Shown here: positions 8,892 through 17,492 of the stretch, one piece after another
Layout of the letters: every line of letters starts with the position of its first letter
Position numbering within the stretch: position 1 is the first letter of the stretch
Program-made: the position numbers and the translations under genes
Source of the DNA: Pseudopedobacter sp037968815
GTDB taxonomy: Bacteria > Bacteroidota > Bacteroidia > Sphingobacteriales > Sphingobacteriaceae
Length of the DNA stretch: 64,000 bases
Direction of reading: 5' to 3'
Assembly (NCBI GenBank): GCA_037968815.1
Contig: JBBKWF010000006.1
Span: 133,913 to 197,912, forward strand
The notes under the pieces: generated by a model
Told to the model about the DNA's origin: nothing
Databases searched by the model: none
The model's input: only the letters and a program-made list of their open reading frames with translations

Positions 8892-10169
8892 ATGGCAAAT
8901 TCAGATCCTTTAGCAGAACGTATGCGTCCTAATTCCTTGGCGCAATACACCGGACAACAGCATTTAGTTGGTGAAGGTGCTGTTTTACGTAAAGCCATTG
9001 AAAACAATCACATTCCTTCAATGATTTTTTGGGGTCCGCCGGGAGTAGGTAAAACTACTTTGGCATTTATTATTTCTAAAAATTTAGATCGACCATTTTT
9101 CTCGCTGAGTGCCATTAATTCGGGAGTAAAAGATGTGCGGGATATGATTGAAAAAGCAGCGCAATACAAAAAAGGGGGGATTGTACCGGTGCTGTTTATT
9201 GATGAGATTCACCGTTTCTCTAAATCGCAACAAGACTCTTTATTAGGAGCTGTGGAGCGAGGATTGGTTACTTTAATTGGTGCTACTACAGAAAATCCAT
9301 CTTTCGAAGTGATTTCGGCTTTGCTTTCGAGGTGCCAAGTTTATGTTTTACAGAACTTAAAAGAGGATGAACTTATTAGTTTGTTAAACAACGCCATTAA
9401 AAGTGATGAAGTTTTAAAAAGTAAAACAATTGTACTTAAAGAAACGGAAGCTTTAATCAGGTTATCTGGCGGTGACGGTAGAAAACTCCTGAATATTTTT
9501 GAACTTTTGGTAAATGCCACAAACGATAAAAAAGTAATTATTACCAATGATTTTGTTTTGAGCCATGTGCAACAAAACATGGCGCTTTACGATAAAACTG
9601 GAGAACAACATTACGATATTATTTCGGCCTTTATTAAATCTATCCGTGGAAGCGACCCAAATGCAGCGGTTTATTGGTTAGCCCGGATGATTGAAGGTGG
9701 CGAAGACCCGAAATTTATTGCCCGCAGATTATTGATTTTAGCATCTGAAGATATCGGTAATGCAAACCCTAACGCATTATTGCTGGCTAACAACTGTTTC
9801 CAAGCGGTAAATGTAATTGGTTGGCCGGAGTCGCGGATTATTCTATCACAAGCGGTAACCTATATGGCTTCATCCGCAAAAAGCAATGCATCTTACGAAG
9901 CCATTGGCAAAGCACAAGCCTTGGTAAAACAAACAGGCGATTTACCTGTGCCTTTGCACTTACGTAATGCGCCAACAAAACTGATGAAAAACATGGATTA
10001 CGGCAAAAACTATAAATATGCTCACGCTTTTGAAAATAATTTTGCCGAGCAAGAGTTTTTTCCAGATAACCTTAGCGGAACCAAACTTTACGAACCGCAA
10101 CCAAACCCCGCCGAACAGAAAACCAGAGCTTATTTAAAAGAACTGTGGAAAGACAAGTATGGTTATTAG
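8892..10169 (+). CDS. rarA: replication-associated recombination protein A (AAA+ ATPase)
   Basis: A 425-residue RarA/MgsA/WRNIP1-family clamp-loader-like ATPase. Walker A is GPPGVGKTT (residues 48-56), Walker B is FIDEIHRFSKSQQD (about 104), and sensor 1 is GATTENPSFEV (about 130). The C-terminal tetramerisation region has the family block FIKSIRGSDPNAAVYWLARM. RarA acts at stalled replication forks and interacts with SSB. It is transcribed alone and converges on the metallophosphatase, with 27 bp between the stops. Confidence 0.95.
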   Translation: MANSDPLAERMRPNSLAQYTGQQHLVGEGAVLRKAIENNHIPSMIFWGPPGVGKTTLAFIISKNLDRPFFSLSAINSGVKDVRDMIEKAAQYKKGGIVPVLFIDEIHRFSKSQQDSLLGAVERGLVTLIGATTENPSFEVISALLSRCQVYVLQNLKEDELISLLNNAIKSDEVLKSKTIVLKETEALIRLSGGDGRKLLNIFELLVNATNDKKVIITNDFVLSHVQQNMALYDKTGEQHYDIISAFIKSIRGSDPNAAVYWLARMIEGGEDPKFIARRLLILASEDIGNANPNALLLANNCFQAVNVIGWPESRIILSQAVTYMASSAKSNASYEAIGKAQALVKQTGDLPVPLHLRNAPTKLMKNMDYGKNYKYAHAFENNFAEQEFFPDNLSGTKLYEPQPNPAEQKTRAYLKELWKDKYGY

Positions 10170-10196
10170 TTTCTCAAAATCAACTTAAAATAGCGC

Positions 10197-11408
10197 TTAG
10201 ATGGTAAAATTATGTAGTTCGTTACCTTTATCGTCAAGCATTAATGCAGAAAATTGTTCGTCATTAGCGGTTACCCGTATAAGAGTGCGTTGACCATCTT
10301 TAGGGCCTCCACCAATAAGTATTGGGTAGTTATGTTCTCCTTGTTGAGCCGGGTGAAATCCGGGTCTATGCGTATGTCCGCATATCATCAAGTCTATTTT
10401 ATGTTTATTCAAGAGAGGGCCAAATAACGCTCTGCAATGTTTTGGACCATGCATTTCGTTAGAGTGATAATGGGGAATATGCATAATTATCACATTATAC
10501 TTTGCCCTTTTAAACGCCTTACTTTTTAGCTGTTGCGCTAACCATACAGCTTGCTCTTCTCTGTAAGGGTCAAAATCGGCTAAGCCAAAATACTCTTTAT
10601 TGCTATCTTCTTTATCTTCACCGGTATCTAAACAAATAAAATGTACTGGGCCACGAGTAAATGTAAAATACTGAGACTTGTTAACATTTTCGAAGTAGTC
10701 TGGCAGGTGACGGGCAAATTTCCCACGAACTTCATGATTACCTCTTAAAAAAATGAATGGAACATCTGTTGAAAAAGCCTTTGAACATGGCTTTATTAAG
10801 TTTTCTACAATCTGAGCTTCATCAGTTTGATAGTTAAACATATCTCCGTTTAGCAATACAAAATCGTAGGGATTTTCACCATTTAACCCAATAAGATGCC
10901 CAATTGACTGTGGACGCTCATGTATATCGTTTAATATTAAAAAAGAAATCTCTTTTTCTTGTTCGCTCACTGTTTTAAAGCTGTGAACTTTACTTTCTAA
11001 ACTGCTACCAAACTTTACTTTATAGGGCTTATAAATTTCAAAATCTTTAGAAAAAACTTTATAGAAATACTTTTTTCCTGGTATAAGTCCTTTCAGCGTA
11101 ATTCCGTGAATACGGTTATTTGCTTCAATTAAACCTAAATTAGAGGCTTCTGCTTTATTACCTAATTGCTCATCTAAACCATATTCTACCCAACTGTAGC
11201 AAGGCTTATTGGTAATCCACCTTATAGTTATTCTTTGTTGCGATACGTTTTGAAGGTAGGGTTCTGTTATAAACGAATGGGGATCAGTAATATCACTTTT
11301 ATCAATCTCTTTTGCTTGCAGAGTACCGCCCCCTCCAAGTCCAATTATTGCTCCTGCTTTAACAGCAACGCTTAAAAAGCTTCTTCTTTTTAACTTTTGA
11401 TCGTCCAT
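10197..11408 (-). CDS. Tat-exported metallophosphoesterase with purple acid phosphatase-like N-domain
   Basis: 403 residues. The N-terminus KRRSFLSVAVKAG followed by a hydrophobic stretch is a twin-arginine signal. A fibronectin-like domain (about 45-145, with ITIRWITNKPCYSWVEYG) precedes a calcineurin-like phosphoesterase domain. Metal ligands visible in order are LNDIHE (about 160), NGDMF (about 185), RGNHE (about 222), MHIPHYH (about 310) and CGHTHRPGFH (about 343). It probably hydrolyses phosphomonoesters or diesters in the periplasm; substrate unknown. No operon partner. The 256 bp to lutC contain nothing I can identify. Confidence 0.88.
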   Translation of the reverse strand: MDDQKLKRRSFLSVAVKAGAIIGLGGGGTLQAKEIDKSDITDPHSFITEPYLQNVSQQRITIRWITNKPCYSWVEYGLDEQLGNKAEASNLGLIEANNRIHGITLKGLIPGKKYFYKVFSKDFEIYKPYKVKFGSSLESKVHSFKTVSEQEKEISFLILNDIHERPQSIGHLIGLNGENPYDFVLLNGDMFNYQTDEAQIVENLIKPCSKAFSTDVPFIFLRGNHEVRGKFARHLPDYFENVNKSQYFTFTRGPVHFICLDTGEDKEDSNKEYFGLADFDPYREEQAVWLAQQLKSKAFKRAKYNVIIMHIPHYHSNEMHGPKHCRALFGPLLNKHKIDLMICGHTHRPGFHPAQQGEHNYPILIGGGPKDGQRTLIRVTANDEQFSALMLDDKGNELHNFTI

Positions 11409-11664
11409 TAATGTTTAAATTATTATAATAGATAGACTTTGACTTAATCAACGTCAAATTTCATGGTTTAAACGGCTTTTACTGCCATTTATTGGGACAA
11501 CTAATTGTTAAAGTAGAGAAAAATATTTTAAATAAAAAACCGATTACTCTGACACTAAAGTAATGGACTAATGTTTTAGATGTTTTCTAATTTAATTCGA
11601 AAGATTAGAAATACTAACTCAACCTGTATTATACAATACTTGAAGCTTTAAATTCAAAACATTT

Positions 11665-12258
11665 TTAAACCACAAACACAGTCAAGCTTCGTGGCCCATG
11701 GGCGCCTAATACCAAGCTTTGTTCAATATCTGCAGTTTTAGATGGCCCAGATATAAAGGATCCGTATCCATAGCTTTTATCAGCTATCAGTTGGTAAGCA
11801 TGGTGCATGGTAGGTACAACATTTTCTTCTTTCAATAGAAAAACCAGATGCTGGGGGATAAAAGGCAATAACCTTTCTTGATAGAGTTCATCGTTCACCC
11901 AACAAGCTCCGTTTTCGGAAACTGCAAAATGAGTAGGCAAAATCATCAGCTCTACATCCGCAAGTTCGTGATTATTTGTACCTGTATATTCCTCTGCAAT
12001 TGTTTCAAAACCCTTTACAGCAGAAACAACTTTTTTACCCGTTAAATCAAAATCTCTTTTTAACTGATCAATAACCTGCTGCTGATGCTCAACTTCATAT
12101 ACTTTAGCGCCAATTGTTTCTACCGTACTTATAAAGTTCTTTAGATTCTCTTTTGCACCAGTATCCTGATTTTTATAGAACAGATCTAAGTTGGGCAGTT
12201 CGGTTAGCTCCGGCTGATTTTCTTTTACAGCGGCCAATATTTTCTCTCTGCTAGTCAT
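11665..12258 (-). CDS. lutC: lactate utilization protein C
   Basis: A 197-residue LutC/YkgG-family protein. It has the family features ENGACWVNDE (about residue 107), HHAYQLI and the C-terminal block SGPSKTADIEQSLVLGAHGPR, where GPS and DIE are near-invariant. With LutA and LutB it forms the L-lactate oxidising complex that feeds electrons to the respiratory chain and makes pyruvate. The start overlaps the lutB stop by 8 bp. It is the last gene of the rhamnose-lactate run. Confidence 0.93.
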   Translation of the reverse strand: MTSREKILAAVKENQPELTELPNLDLFYKNQDTGAKENLKNFISTVETIGAKVYEVEHQQQVIDQLKRDFDLTGKKVVSAVKGFETIAEEYTGTNNHELADVELMILPTHFAVSENGACWVNDELYQERLLPFIPQHLVFLLKEENVVPTMHHAYQLIADKSYGYGSFISGPSKTADIEQSLVLGAHGPRSLTVFVV

Positions 12259-13627
12259 TGTTCTTTCTGTTTTTACTATACCATTCTCCGAAAGAAGATT
12301 TGGGAACTTCCGGCATCTCTCGCTGTAGATACCAAGTATTAAGTTTGTTATTAACTAAAAAAGGGGCATACTTAAGTGTTTTCCTCGCAGCTTTACCAGC
12401 GATGCGGTATAAACTTGGCGATGCCAAAGTTTTTGCCATTACCTGCATAGCCATTGCTTTTTTAGGGTCTACATAACCTTCCTTTACAATTACCTGTCGC
12501 CATTTGTAAAGTTGCTCGTGAATGTCAATTTTCACCGGACAAACATTACTGCAGGAACCGCATAGTGTGGATGCAAAAGGTAAATCTGCATGTTTCTTCA
12601 TATCCAGATTTGGCATCAGGATAGAACCGATAGGGCCTGCAATCACACTTTGATAACTGTGTCCTCCACTTCTACGATACACAGGGCAGGTGTTAAAGCA
12701 AGCAGCACAGCGGATACATTTTAAAGAATTCCTAAAGTCGGGCCTTCCCAATTGACGGGTTCTCCCGTTATCTACTAAAATGATATGCAATTCTTTTCCC
12801 TTGGCCGGACTTGCAAAATGACTGGAATAAGTAGTGATGGGCTGTCCGGTGGCACTTCTAGTCAACAACCTTAAAAAAACACCCAAATGCTTACGCTGGG
12901 GAATAATTTTTTCTATCCCCATGCTGGCGATATGAATATCTGCCAAATGAGCACCCATATCTGCATTTCCTTCATTAGTGCAGACCACAAATTCGCCTGT
13001 CTCGGCTACGGCGAAGTTGACTCCGGTAAGTGCCGCTCTTCTGGTTAAAAAAGTATTTCTTAAACTTTGACGGGCAGCTTCTGTTAAGAGCTGTGGATCT
13101 GCATTTCCTTTTGGTGTACCTAAATGTTCATGAAAAAGCTCACCTATTTCTTCTTTCTTTTTATGGATACAGGGCAATACAATATGGCTCGGGGGTTCTT
13201 TAGCCAGTTGAACAATGCGTTCGCCTAAATCGGAATCAATAACTTCGACACCATTTTCTGCCAGAAAATCATTTAAATGACATTCCTCGGTCAGCATTGA
13301 TTTGCTTTTCACCATTTCTGTAACCTGATGCTTCTTTAATAAGCTCAGTACAATATCATTATGCTCTTTGCCGTCGGCAGCCCAGTGAATTACAATACCG
13401 TTCGCTGTTGCATTTTTTTCAAACTCCTGTAAATAACTGTGAAGGTTTGAAAGCGTATGGTTTTTAATCTGGGAGCCGGCTTCACGAAGCTCTTCCCATT
13501 CAGGGATATGGTGGGTAGCTTTATCTCTCTTCTGTCTAATAAACCAAAGAGTTTCATCATGCCAATCCACCCGGTCTTCATCCTGATTAAAAACTTTTGA
13601 TTTTTCTGCGTGGTCTACTCTACTCAT
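12251..13627 (-). CDS. lutB: lactate utilization protein B, iron-sulfur protein
   Basis: A 458-residue LutB/YkgF. The N-terminal LUT domain (about 60-290) is followed by two 4Fe-4S clusters, CIRCAACFNTCP (about residue 303) and CGSCSNVCPVKID (about 355). It carries electrons within the LutABC L-lactate oxidase. It overlaps lutA by 4 bp (ATGA) and lutC by 8 bp, so all three are translationally coupled and probably made in fixed ratio. Confidence 0.95.
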   Translation of the reverse strand: MSRVDHAEKSKVFNQDEDRVDWHDETLWFIRQKRDKATHHIPEWEELREAGSQIKNHTLSNLHSYLQEFEKNATANGIVIHWAADGKEHNDIVLSLLKKHQVTEMVKSKSMLTEECHLNDFLAENGVEVIDSDLGERIVQLAKEPPSHIVLPCIHKKKEEIGELFHEHLGTPKGNADPQLLTEAARQSLRNTFLTRRAALTGVNFAVAETGEFVVCTNEGNADMGAHLADIHIASMGIEKIIPQRKHLGVFLRLLTRSATGQPITTYSSHFASPAKGKELHIILVDNGRTRQLGRPDFRNSLKCIRCAACFNTCPVYRRSGGHSYQSVIAGPIGSILMPNLDMKKHADLPFASTLCGSCSNVCPVKIDIHEQLYKWRQVIVKEGYVDPKKAMAMQVMAKTLASPSLYRIAGKAARKTLKYAPFLVNNKLNTWYLQREMPEVPKSSFGEWYSKNRKNND

Positions 13628-14364
13628 TCTACACCTCCGTTTAATATCTCTGCAATATGGATTACTTTTACCTTACTTTTATCTCTGTTCAGCAAACCTT
13701 CCATATGCATCAGACATGACATATCTACTCCAGTAATATACTCTGCTCCATGTTTGAGATGATCTTCGACTCTATCTGCCCCCATTTTTACGGACACGGC
13801 TTCTTCTGCAACACAGAATGTTCCTCCAAAACCGCAACACTCATCCACACGTCCCAAATCTATCAGTTCAATACCCTCAACCATATTCAGTAGGTGTACA
13901 GGTTTCGAAAAAGAAGGAGCATTAAGTTCGCTCATCTGCGCTACTTTTAAGCCTCTTAATCCGTGACAGCTCTGATGAATCCCTACTTTATGCGGAAAAC
14001 TTGCTTTTATCTCTTCAACCTTTAAAATATCGGTTAAAAAAGTAATTAGCTCGTAGGTCGTTTCTCGGATTTTTTTAGCTTCTTTCGGGAATCTATCATC
14101 ATGTAAATGATCTATGATGTGCAATACGCAACTGCCCGAAGGGGCTACGATATAATCAAAGCCTTTAAAATTATCTACAAAATTACGATCGCAACCACCT
14201 GTCAAATGCTCAAAACCCGAATTTGCCATCGGTTGCCCACAGCAGGTCTGGTTTTTAGGATAGCTGACCTCACAGCCGTACTTCTCCAATAAACGCAAGG
14301 TAGCAATGGCTGCATTTGGGTAAAACTGGTCAACATAACAGGGGATAAATAGTGCTACTCTCAT
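13624..14364 (-). CDS. lutA: lactate utilization protein A (CCG-domain protein)
   Basis: 246 residues from the ATG at 14364. This start is chosen because it gives the conserved N-terminus MRVALFIPCYVDQFYPN and an ATGA overlap with the rhaK stop; an upstream in-frame ATG at 14436 only adds residues read through rhaK. Two cysteine-rich CCG motifs, CCGQPMANSG (residue 41) and CCGFGGTFC (about 175), place it in the LutA/YkgE/GlpC family. The overlap ties lactate oxidation directly to the rhamnose genes, which release lactaldehyde and then lactate. Confidence 0.95.
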   Translation of the reverse strand: MRVALFIPCYVDQFYPNAAIATLRLLEKYGCEVSYPKNQTCCGQPMANSGFEHLTGGCDRNFVDNFKGFDYIVAPSGSCVLHIIDHLHDDRFPKEAKKIRETTYELITFLTDILKVEEIKASFPHKVGIHQSCHGLRGLKVAQMSELNAPSFSKPVHLLNMVEGIELIDLGRVDECCGFGGTFCVAEEAVSVKMGADRVEDHLKHGAEYITGVDMSCLMHMEGLLNRDKSKVKVIHIAEILNGGVE

Positions 14365-15746
14365 TCTTGATTTTTTACTGGCGATACAAATAATTTTAAT
14401 GCAATCATATCGGTGGGTAAGGGTTTGGTGTTCCAATGCTTGTGAATAGCCACTGCGGCACCCATTGAAGTTGCTTGTGCCATTGATGCGGCATAAACCT
14501 CAATATCAGGGAATACCATTGCTAACAAATTCATGAAGATTTGATTTTTAGAAAATCCGCCATCCACAAAAATTCTACGTACACTAGTATTTTTTAATAC
14601 CAGCTGTGTAGCGTTATATTGTTTGAAAACGAGTGTGAAAATTAAATAATGGTAAGCCTCCTCATCGTTTTTAAAGTCTGATAAAGGTTTATCTGCAAAG
14701 TTTAAATGACCTTCATTTAAGGTTTCAAAATAAGTAGATAAACTGCCTTTAGGTAAATACTGATTGATAACAGGAAGTGATAGTTTAGTAGTTTTGTATT
14801 TGCCCACTGTAGTGTCAAAATATTCGGCAATGCGTTTCACTTCTTGCTCATGTTCAAAACCAGCAAACAAGCGAGAGGCCTTTATCGGCTTTGCCTGATA
14901 AGACAAATAACAAAGGCAATCTTTGTCCAATTCAGACTTTGTTAAAGGCTGATTGTTAAAAGGGTTTAAACTGATGCACCATGTACCTGTAGACAAGAGA
15001 ATAAACGGTTCTTTAAAACTCTCGATATAGGGGATTAAAGCGGCAGAGCTATCATGCAAACCTACACCTGTTAAATAATTCTCGCTCGGAAAAGTGGACT
15101 GTGTTACATCATCACCAGGAAAAACCGGAGGTAATTTATTTGTTAAACCTTCACTGTGCACCCATTCATGGTAATCCTGCTTCTCAAAATCCCAAAAGCC
15201 GGTATGGCACCCAATACTGGTAATGTCACTATACATTTTTCCAGTAATAATAGAGCTCATGTACTGCGGTAGATGCAGGGCATATTTTATTTTTTCAAAC
15301 AATTCGGGCTTCTCATATTTGATGCGGTATAATTGCATTCCAGAGTTTAAGCTACCCAAAACTGGCGAAGCGGTGCTCAAGGCAACTTTCTCTTCTCCTC
15401 CGTAGGTTTTATAAAATTGTTCTTTTAATTCTTTAGGATATTTTTTTAGATAATTGTAAAGTGGAGCTAAAGGTTTGCCGTTCTCATCTACGTAAACTAA
15501 GCTTGCACCGTAAGTAGAAAAGTTGATGGCCTTTATATCGTATTGTTTGTTTCTTAAAACTTCGTGTAAAGAATCAAAAACAGAAAGCCTCAAACTTTCC
15601 AAGTTTTCGCAAGGATCTCCATCTTCATCTTTTGTTTCTATAAACCTTGCCGTTCTTTCAAAAACTATTTTATAATCTTCATCAAATAAGAATAGTTTTT
15701 TATTGGTTTTTCCAATATCAAATATGGCTATAACAGGGATTTTCAT
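14361..15746 (-). CDS. rhaK: rhamnulokinase (FGGY carbohydrate kinase)
   Basis: A 461-residue FGGY-family kinase. The N-terminal phosphate loop is IFDIGKTNKKLF (residues 8-19), the central block GVGLHDSSAALIPY is near 228, GTWCIS near 253, and the ATP-site DGGFSKNQIFMN near 392. Its place between rhaI and the lactate genes supports L-rhamnulose as substrate, giving L-rhamnulose-1-phosphate. The stop overlaps the lutA start (ATGA). The upstream gap to rhaI (225 bp) holds a dispersed repeat. Confidence 0.88.
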   Translation of the reverse strand: MKIPVIAIFDIGKTNKKLFLFDEDYKIVFERTARFIETKDEDGDPCENLESLRLSVFDSLHEVLRNKQYDIKAINFSTYGASLVYVDENGKPLAPLYNYLKKYPKELKEQFYKTYGGEEKVALSTASPVLGSLNSGMQLYRIKYEKPELFEKIKYALHLPQYMSSIITGKMYSDITSIGCHTGFWDFEKQDYHEWVHSEGLTNKLPPVFPGDDVTQSTFPSENYLTGVGLHDSSAALIPYIESFKEPFILLSTGTWCISLNPFNNQPLTKSELDKDCLCYLSYQAKPIKASRLFAGFEHEQEVKRIAEYFDTTVGKYKTTKLSLPVINQYLPKGSLSTYFETLNEGHLNFADKPLSDFKNDEEAYHYLIFTLVFKQYNATQLVLKNTSVRRIFVDGGFSKNQIFMNLLAMVFPDIEVYAASMAQATSMGAAVAIHKHWNTKPLPTDMIALKLFVSPVKNQE

Positions 15747-15818
15747 TTTTTTAATTAGATATGAGTATTGAGACGTGAGATGATTGACATCACGGAAAAT
15801 AAATGAGAGTAATTTCTT

Positions 15819-15897
15819 GGGCGTTTTAACACGCTATCCGTTCATACGTACACAAGGCATTAAGCTCACGGCCGGTATCCACTTCTATCGTTAACGC
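15819..15897 (+). repeat. dispersed intergenic repeat with GGGCGTT/AACGC ends, copy B
   Basis: It begins GGGCGTTTTAACACGCTATC and ends TATCCACTTCTATCGTTAACGC. The ends match those of copy A at 603-677 (GGGCGTT, GCTATnCGTTC, CCACTnCTATC, TAACGC), while the centre is unrelated. It sits inside the rhamnose operon between rhaI and rhaK, so it is transcribed with it and may fold in the mRNA. Confidence 0.55.
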
Positions 15898-15971
15898 AAA
15901 AAGAAATGAAACATGAAATTAAAGCACTTTTAAAGGTACTCAAATCTCACATCTCATTTCTCAAATCTCCT

Positions 15972-17246
15972 CTACAGTCCTGTTGCCTTAGTTTCCAAAC
16001 CTCTTTCCTCAATTAAAGTTGCTCTTACTTTCGCTGTTCTAAATAATTTTATAGGATCTAAAGCTCCACCGCTTTGTAACCTTGCTTCAGCTATTAAAGG
16101 ACGAACATCTGTACGGTAAGCCTGTTGCAAAATTTCTTGAGCTAAACTAGCATCATTCTTTTGCTGTGCTTCTTTCAACGCATTTCTATCTACCAGTAAA
16201 GCTTGAGCATAAGCCATCATAATTGCTTCAACTGACTGTAACAAATCTTCTAAAGGATCTTTAACATTGTGAGACGCATCAATCATCCAGGCTAAACCAG
16301 ATGCGTGGTTCATTTGTGCATGATCCATTCCGTCCACCAGTTCGTTAAAAATCAAGAACAATTGATAAGGTTTGATTGCTCCGGTTGTTAAATCATCATC
16401 GCCATATTTTGAATCGTTAAAGTGGAAACCACCTAACTTGCCTTCCATCAATAATAAAGAAACAATTTGTTCGATGTTGGCATTTGGCAAATGATGACCT
16501 AAATCAACCAAAGTATAAGCTTTTGAGCCTAGTTTATTAGCGTATAATAAAGACTGACCCCAATCTGCAACTGTAGTTGAGTAGAAGTTAGGTTCGTTAG
16601 ATTTGTACTCCACAAATATTTTCCAATCTTCTGGCAATGCAGCATAAATTTCTTTTAAGCTAGCTAAGGTGTTTTCAAAAGCCTCTCTAAAATTCAGTTG
16701 ACCAGGAAAACTTGAGCCATCTGCCAACCAAACGGTTAAAGACTTTGAACCTAAGGCTTCGCCATGCTTAATCACCTCAATATTATGAGCGATTGCTTGG
16801 TCTCTTACTTTTTTATCGACGTTCTGTAATGAACCGAATTTATAGCTATGTTCTTGATTTGGCTGATCTTGGAAAGTATTAGAATTTATCGCATCAAACT
16901 TCAGGTTTAACGATTTTGCTAAACTCATGATATGCTCCGCATCTTCTGGGATATCCCATGGAATGTGTAAAGATATGGCCCCACTAGACTGATTTAATTG
17001 GTGCAATAAACCAATATCAGCCATTTTTTCTTCTAAACTACTTGGTTCTCCACCACCAGAAAAACGTCCAAAACGTGTCCCTCCAGTACCTAGAGCCCAA
17101 CTTGGTATTGCAATTTGAAAGTCTTTTAAATTTTGAATATGTGATTTAGCCCCTTCATTTTCTTCTAAAAAGTTTGCTAATCTAGTTTGGTGTTTAGCAG
17201 CTAAACTATCGTTGTGTTCAGCAATTAAATTTTTGTCTAATTTCAT
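15972..17246 (-). CDS. rhaI: L-rhamnose isomerase (TIM-barrel sugar isomerase)
   Basis: A 424-residue TIM-barrel isomerase of the rhamnose catabolism isomerase type found in Pseudomonas and Bacteroidota, distinct from the enteric RhaA. It contains SWALGTGGTRFGRFSGGGEP (about 49-68), metal-binding acidic residues in FVEYKSNEPNF (about 208), VDLGHHLPNANIE (about 248) and FHFNDSKYGDDD (about 275). It converts L-rhamnose to L-rhamnulose in the cytosol. A GC-rich hairpin lies just upstream of the start. Confidence 0.9.
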   Translation of the reverse strand: MKLDKNLIAEHNDSLAAKHQTRLANFLEENEGAKSHIQNLKDFQIAIPSWALGTGGTRFGRFSGGGEPSSLEEKMADIGLLHQLNQSSGAISLHIPWDIPEDAEHIMSLAKSLNLKFDAINSNTFQDQPNQEHSYKFGSLQNVDKKVRDQAIAHNIEVIKHGEALGSKSLTVWLADGSSFPGQLNFREAFENTLASLKEIYAALPEDWKIFVEYKSNEPNFYSTTVADWGQSLLYANKLGSKAYTLVDLGHHLPNANIEQIVSLLLMEGKLGGFHFNDSKYGDDDLTTGAIKPYQLFLIFNELVDGMDHAQMNHASGLAWMIDASHNVKDPLEDLLQSVEAIMMAYAQALLVDRNALKEAQQKNDASLAQEILQQAYRTDVRPLIAEARLQSGGALDPIKLFRTAKVRATLIEERGLETKATGL

Positions 17247-17261
17247 AATTGGTGTTATGAT

Positions 17262-17285
17262 AATTCCCCCTTTTCGGGGGGAATT
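17262..17285 (-). promoter_or_regulatory. intercistronic hairpin just upstream of rhaI
   Basis: AATTCCCCC (17262-17270) pairs with GGGGGAATT (17277-17285) around a 6-base loop, 16 bp before the rhaI ATG. It is very GC-rich for this genome. It could be an mRNA-stabilising or processing hairpin or a translation modulator. It is not a clear terminator, since no T run follows on the - strand. Confidence 0.4.
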
Positions 17286-17327
17286 GTTATTCGTTTTTCA
17301 TTTCTAATAATTCAGTTCTCTGAACCA

Positions 17328-17422
17328 CGTCATCTCGAGGTACGAGAAGTCTCACATACGGAATTCGTCTTCTACTGCTTGTTACCTAAATGTGAGATGT
17401 TTCACTATCGTTCAACATGACG
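17328..17422 (-). repeat. REP-like palindromic element, copy 2 (inverted relative to 5875-5967)
   Basis: The 30 bases at 17393-17422 are the exact reverse complement of 5875-5904. The left arm, starting CGTCATCTCGAGGTACGAGA, is an approximate match to the other arm of copy 1. The element lies in the 246 bp between the aldolase gene and rhaI, inside the transcription unit. A further small hairpin (CCTCTCC/GGAGAGG, about 17469-17484) follows. Confidence 0.65.
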
Positions 17423-17492
17423 GCCTGGTTACTTATCGCTTCCCACAATTACATTCCCATAATAATCCCTCTCCTTTGGAGAGGTTAGGTTC

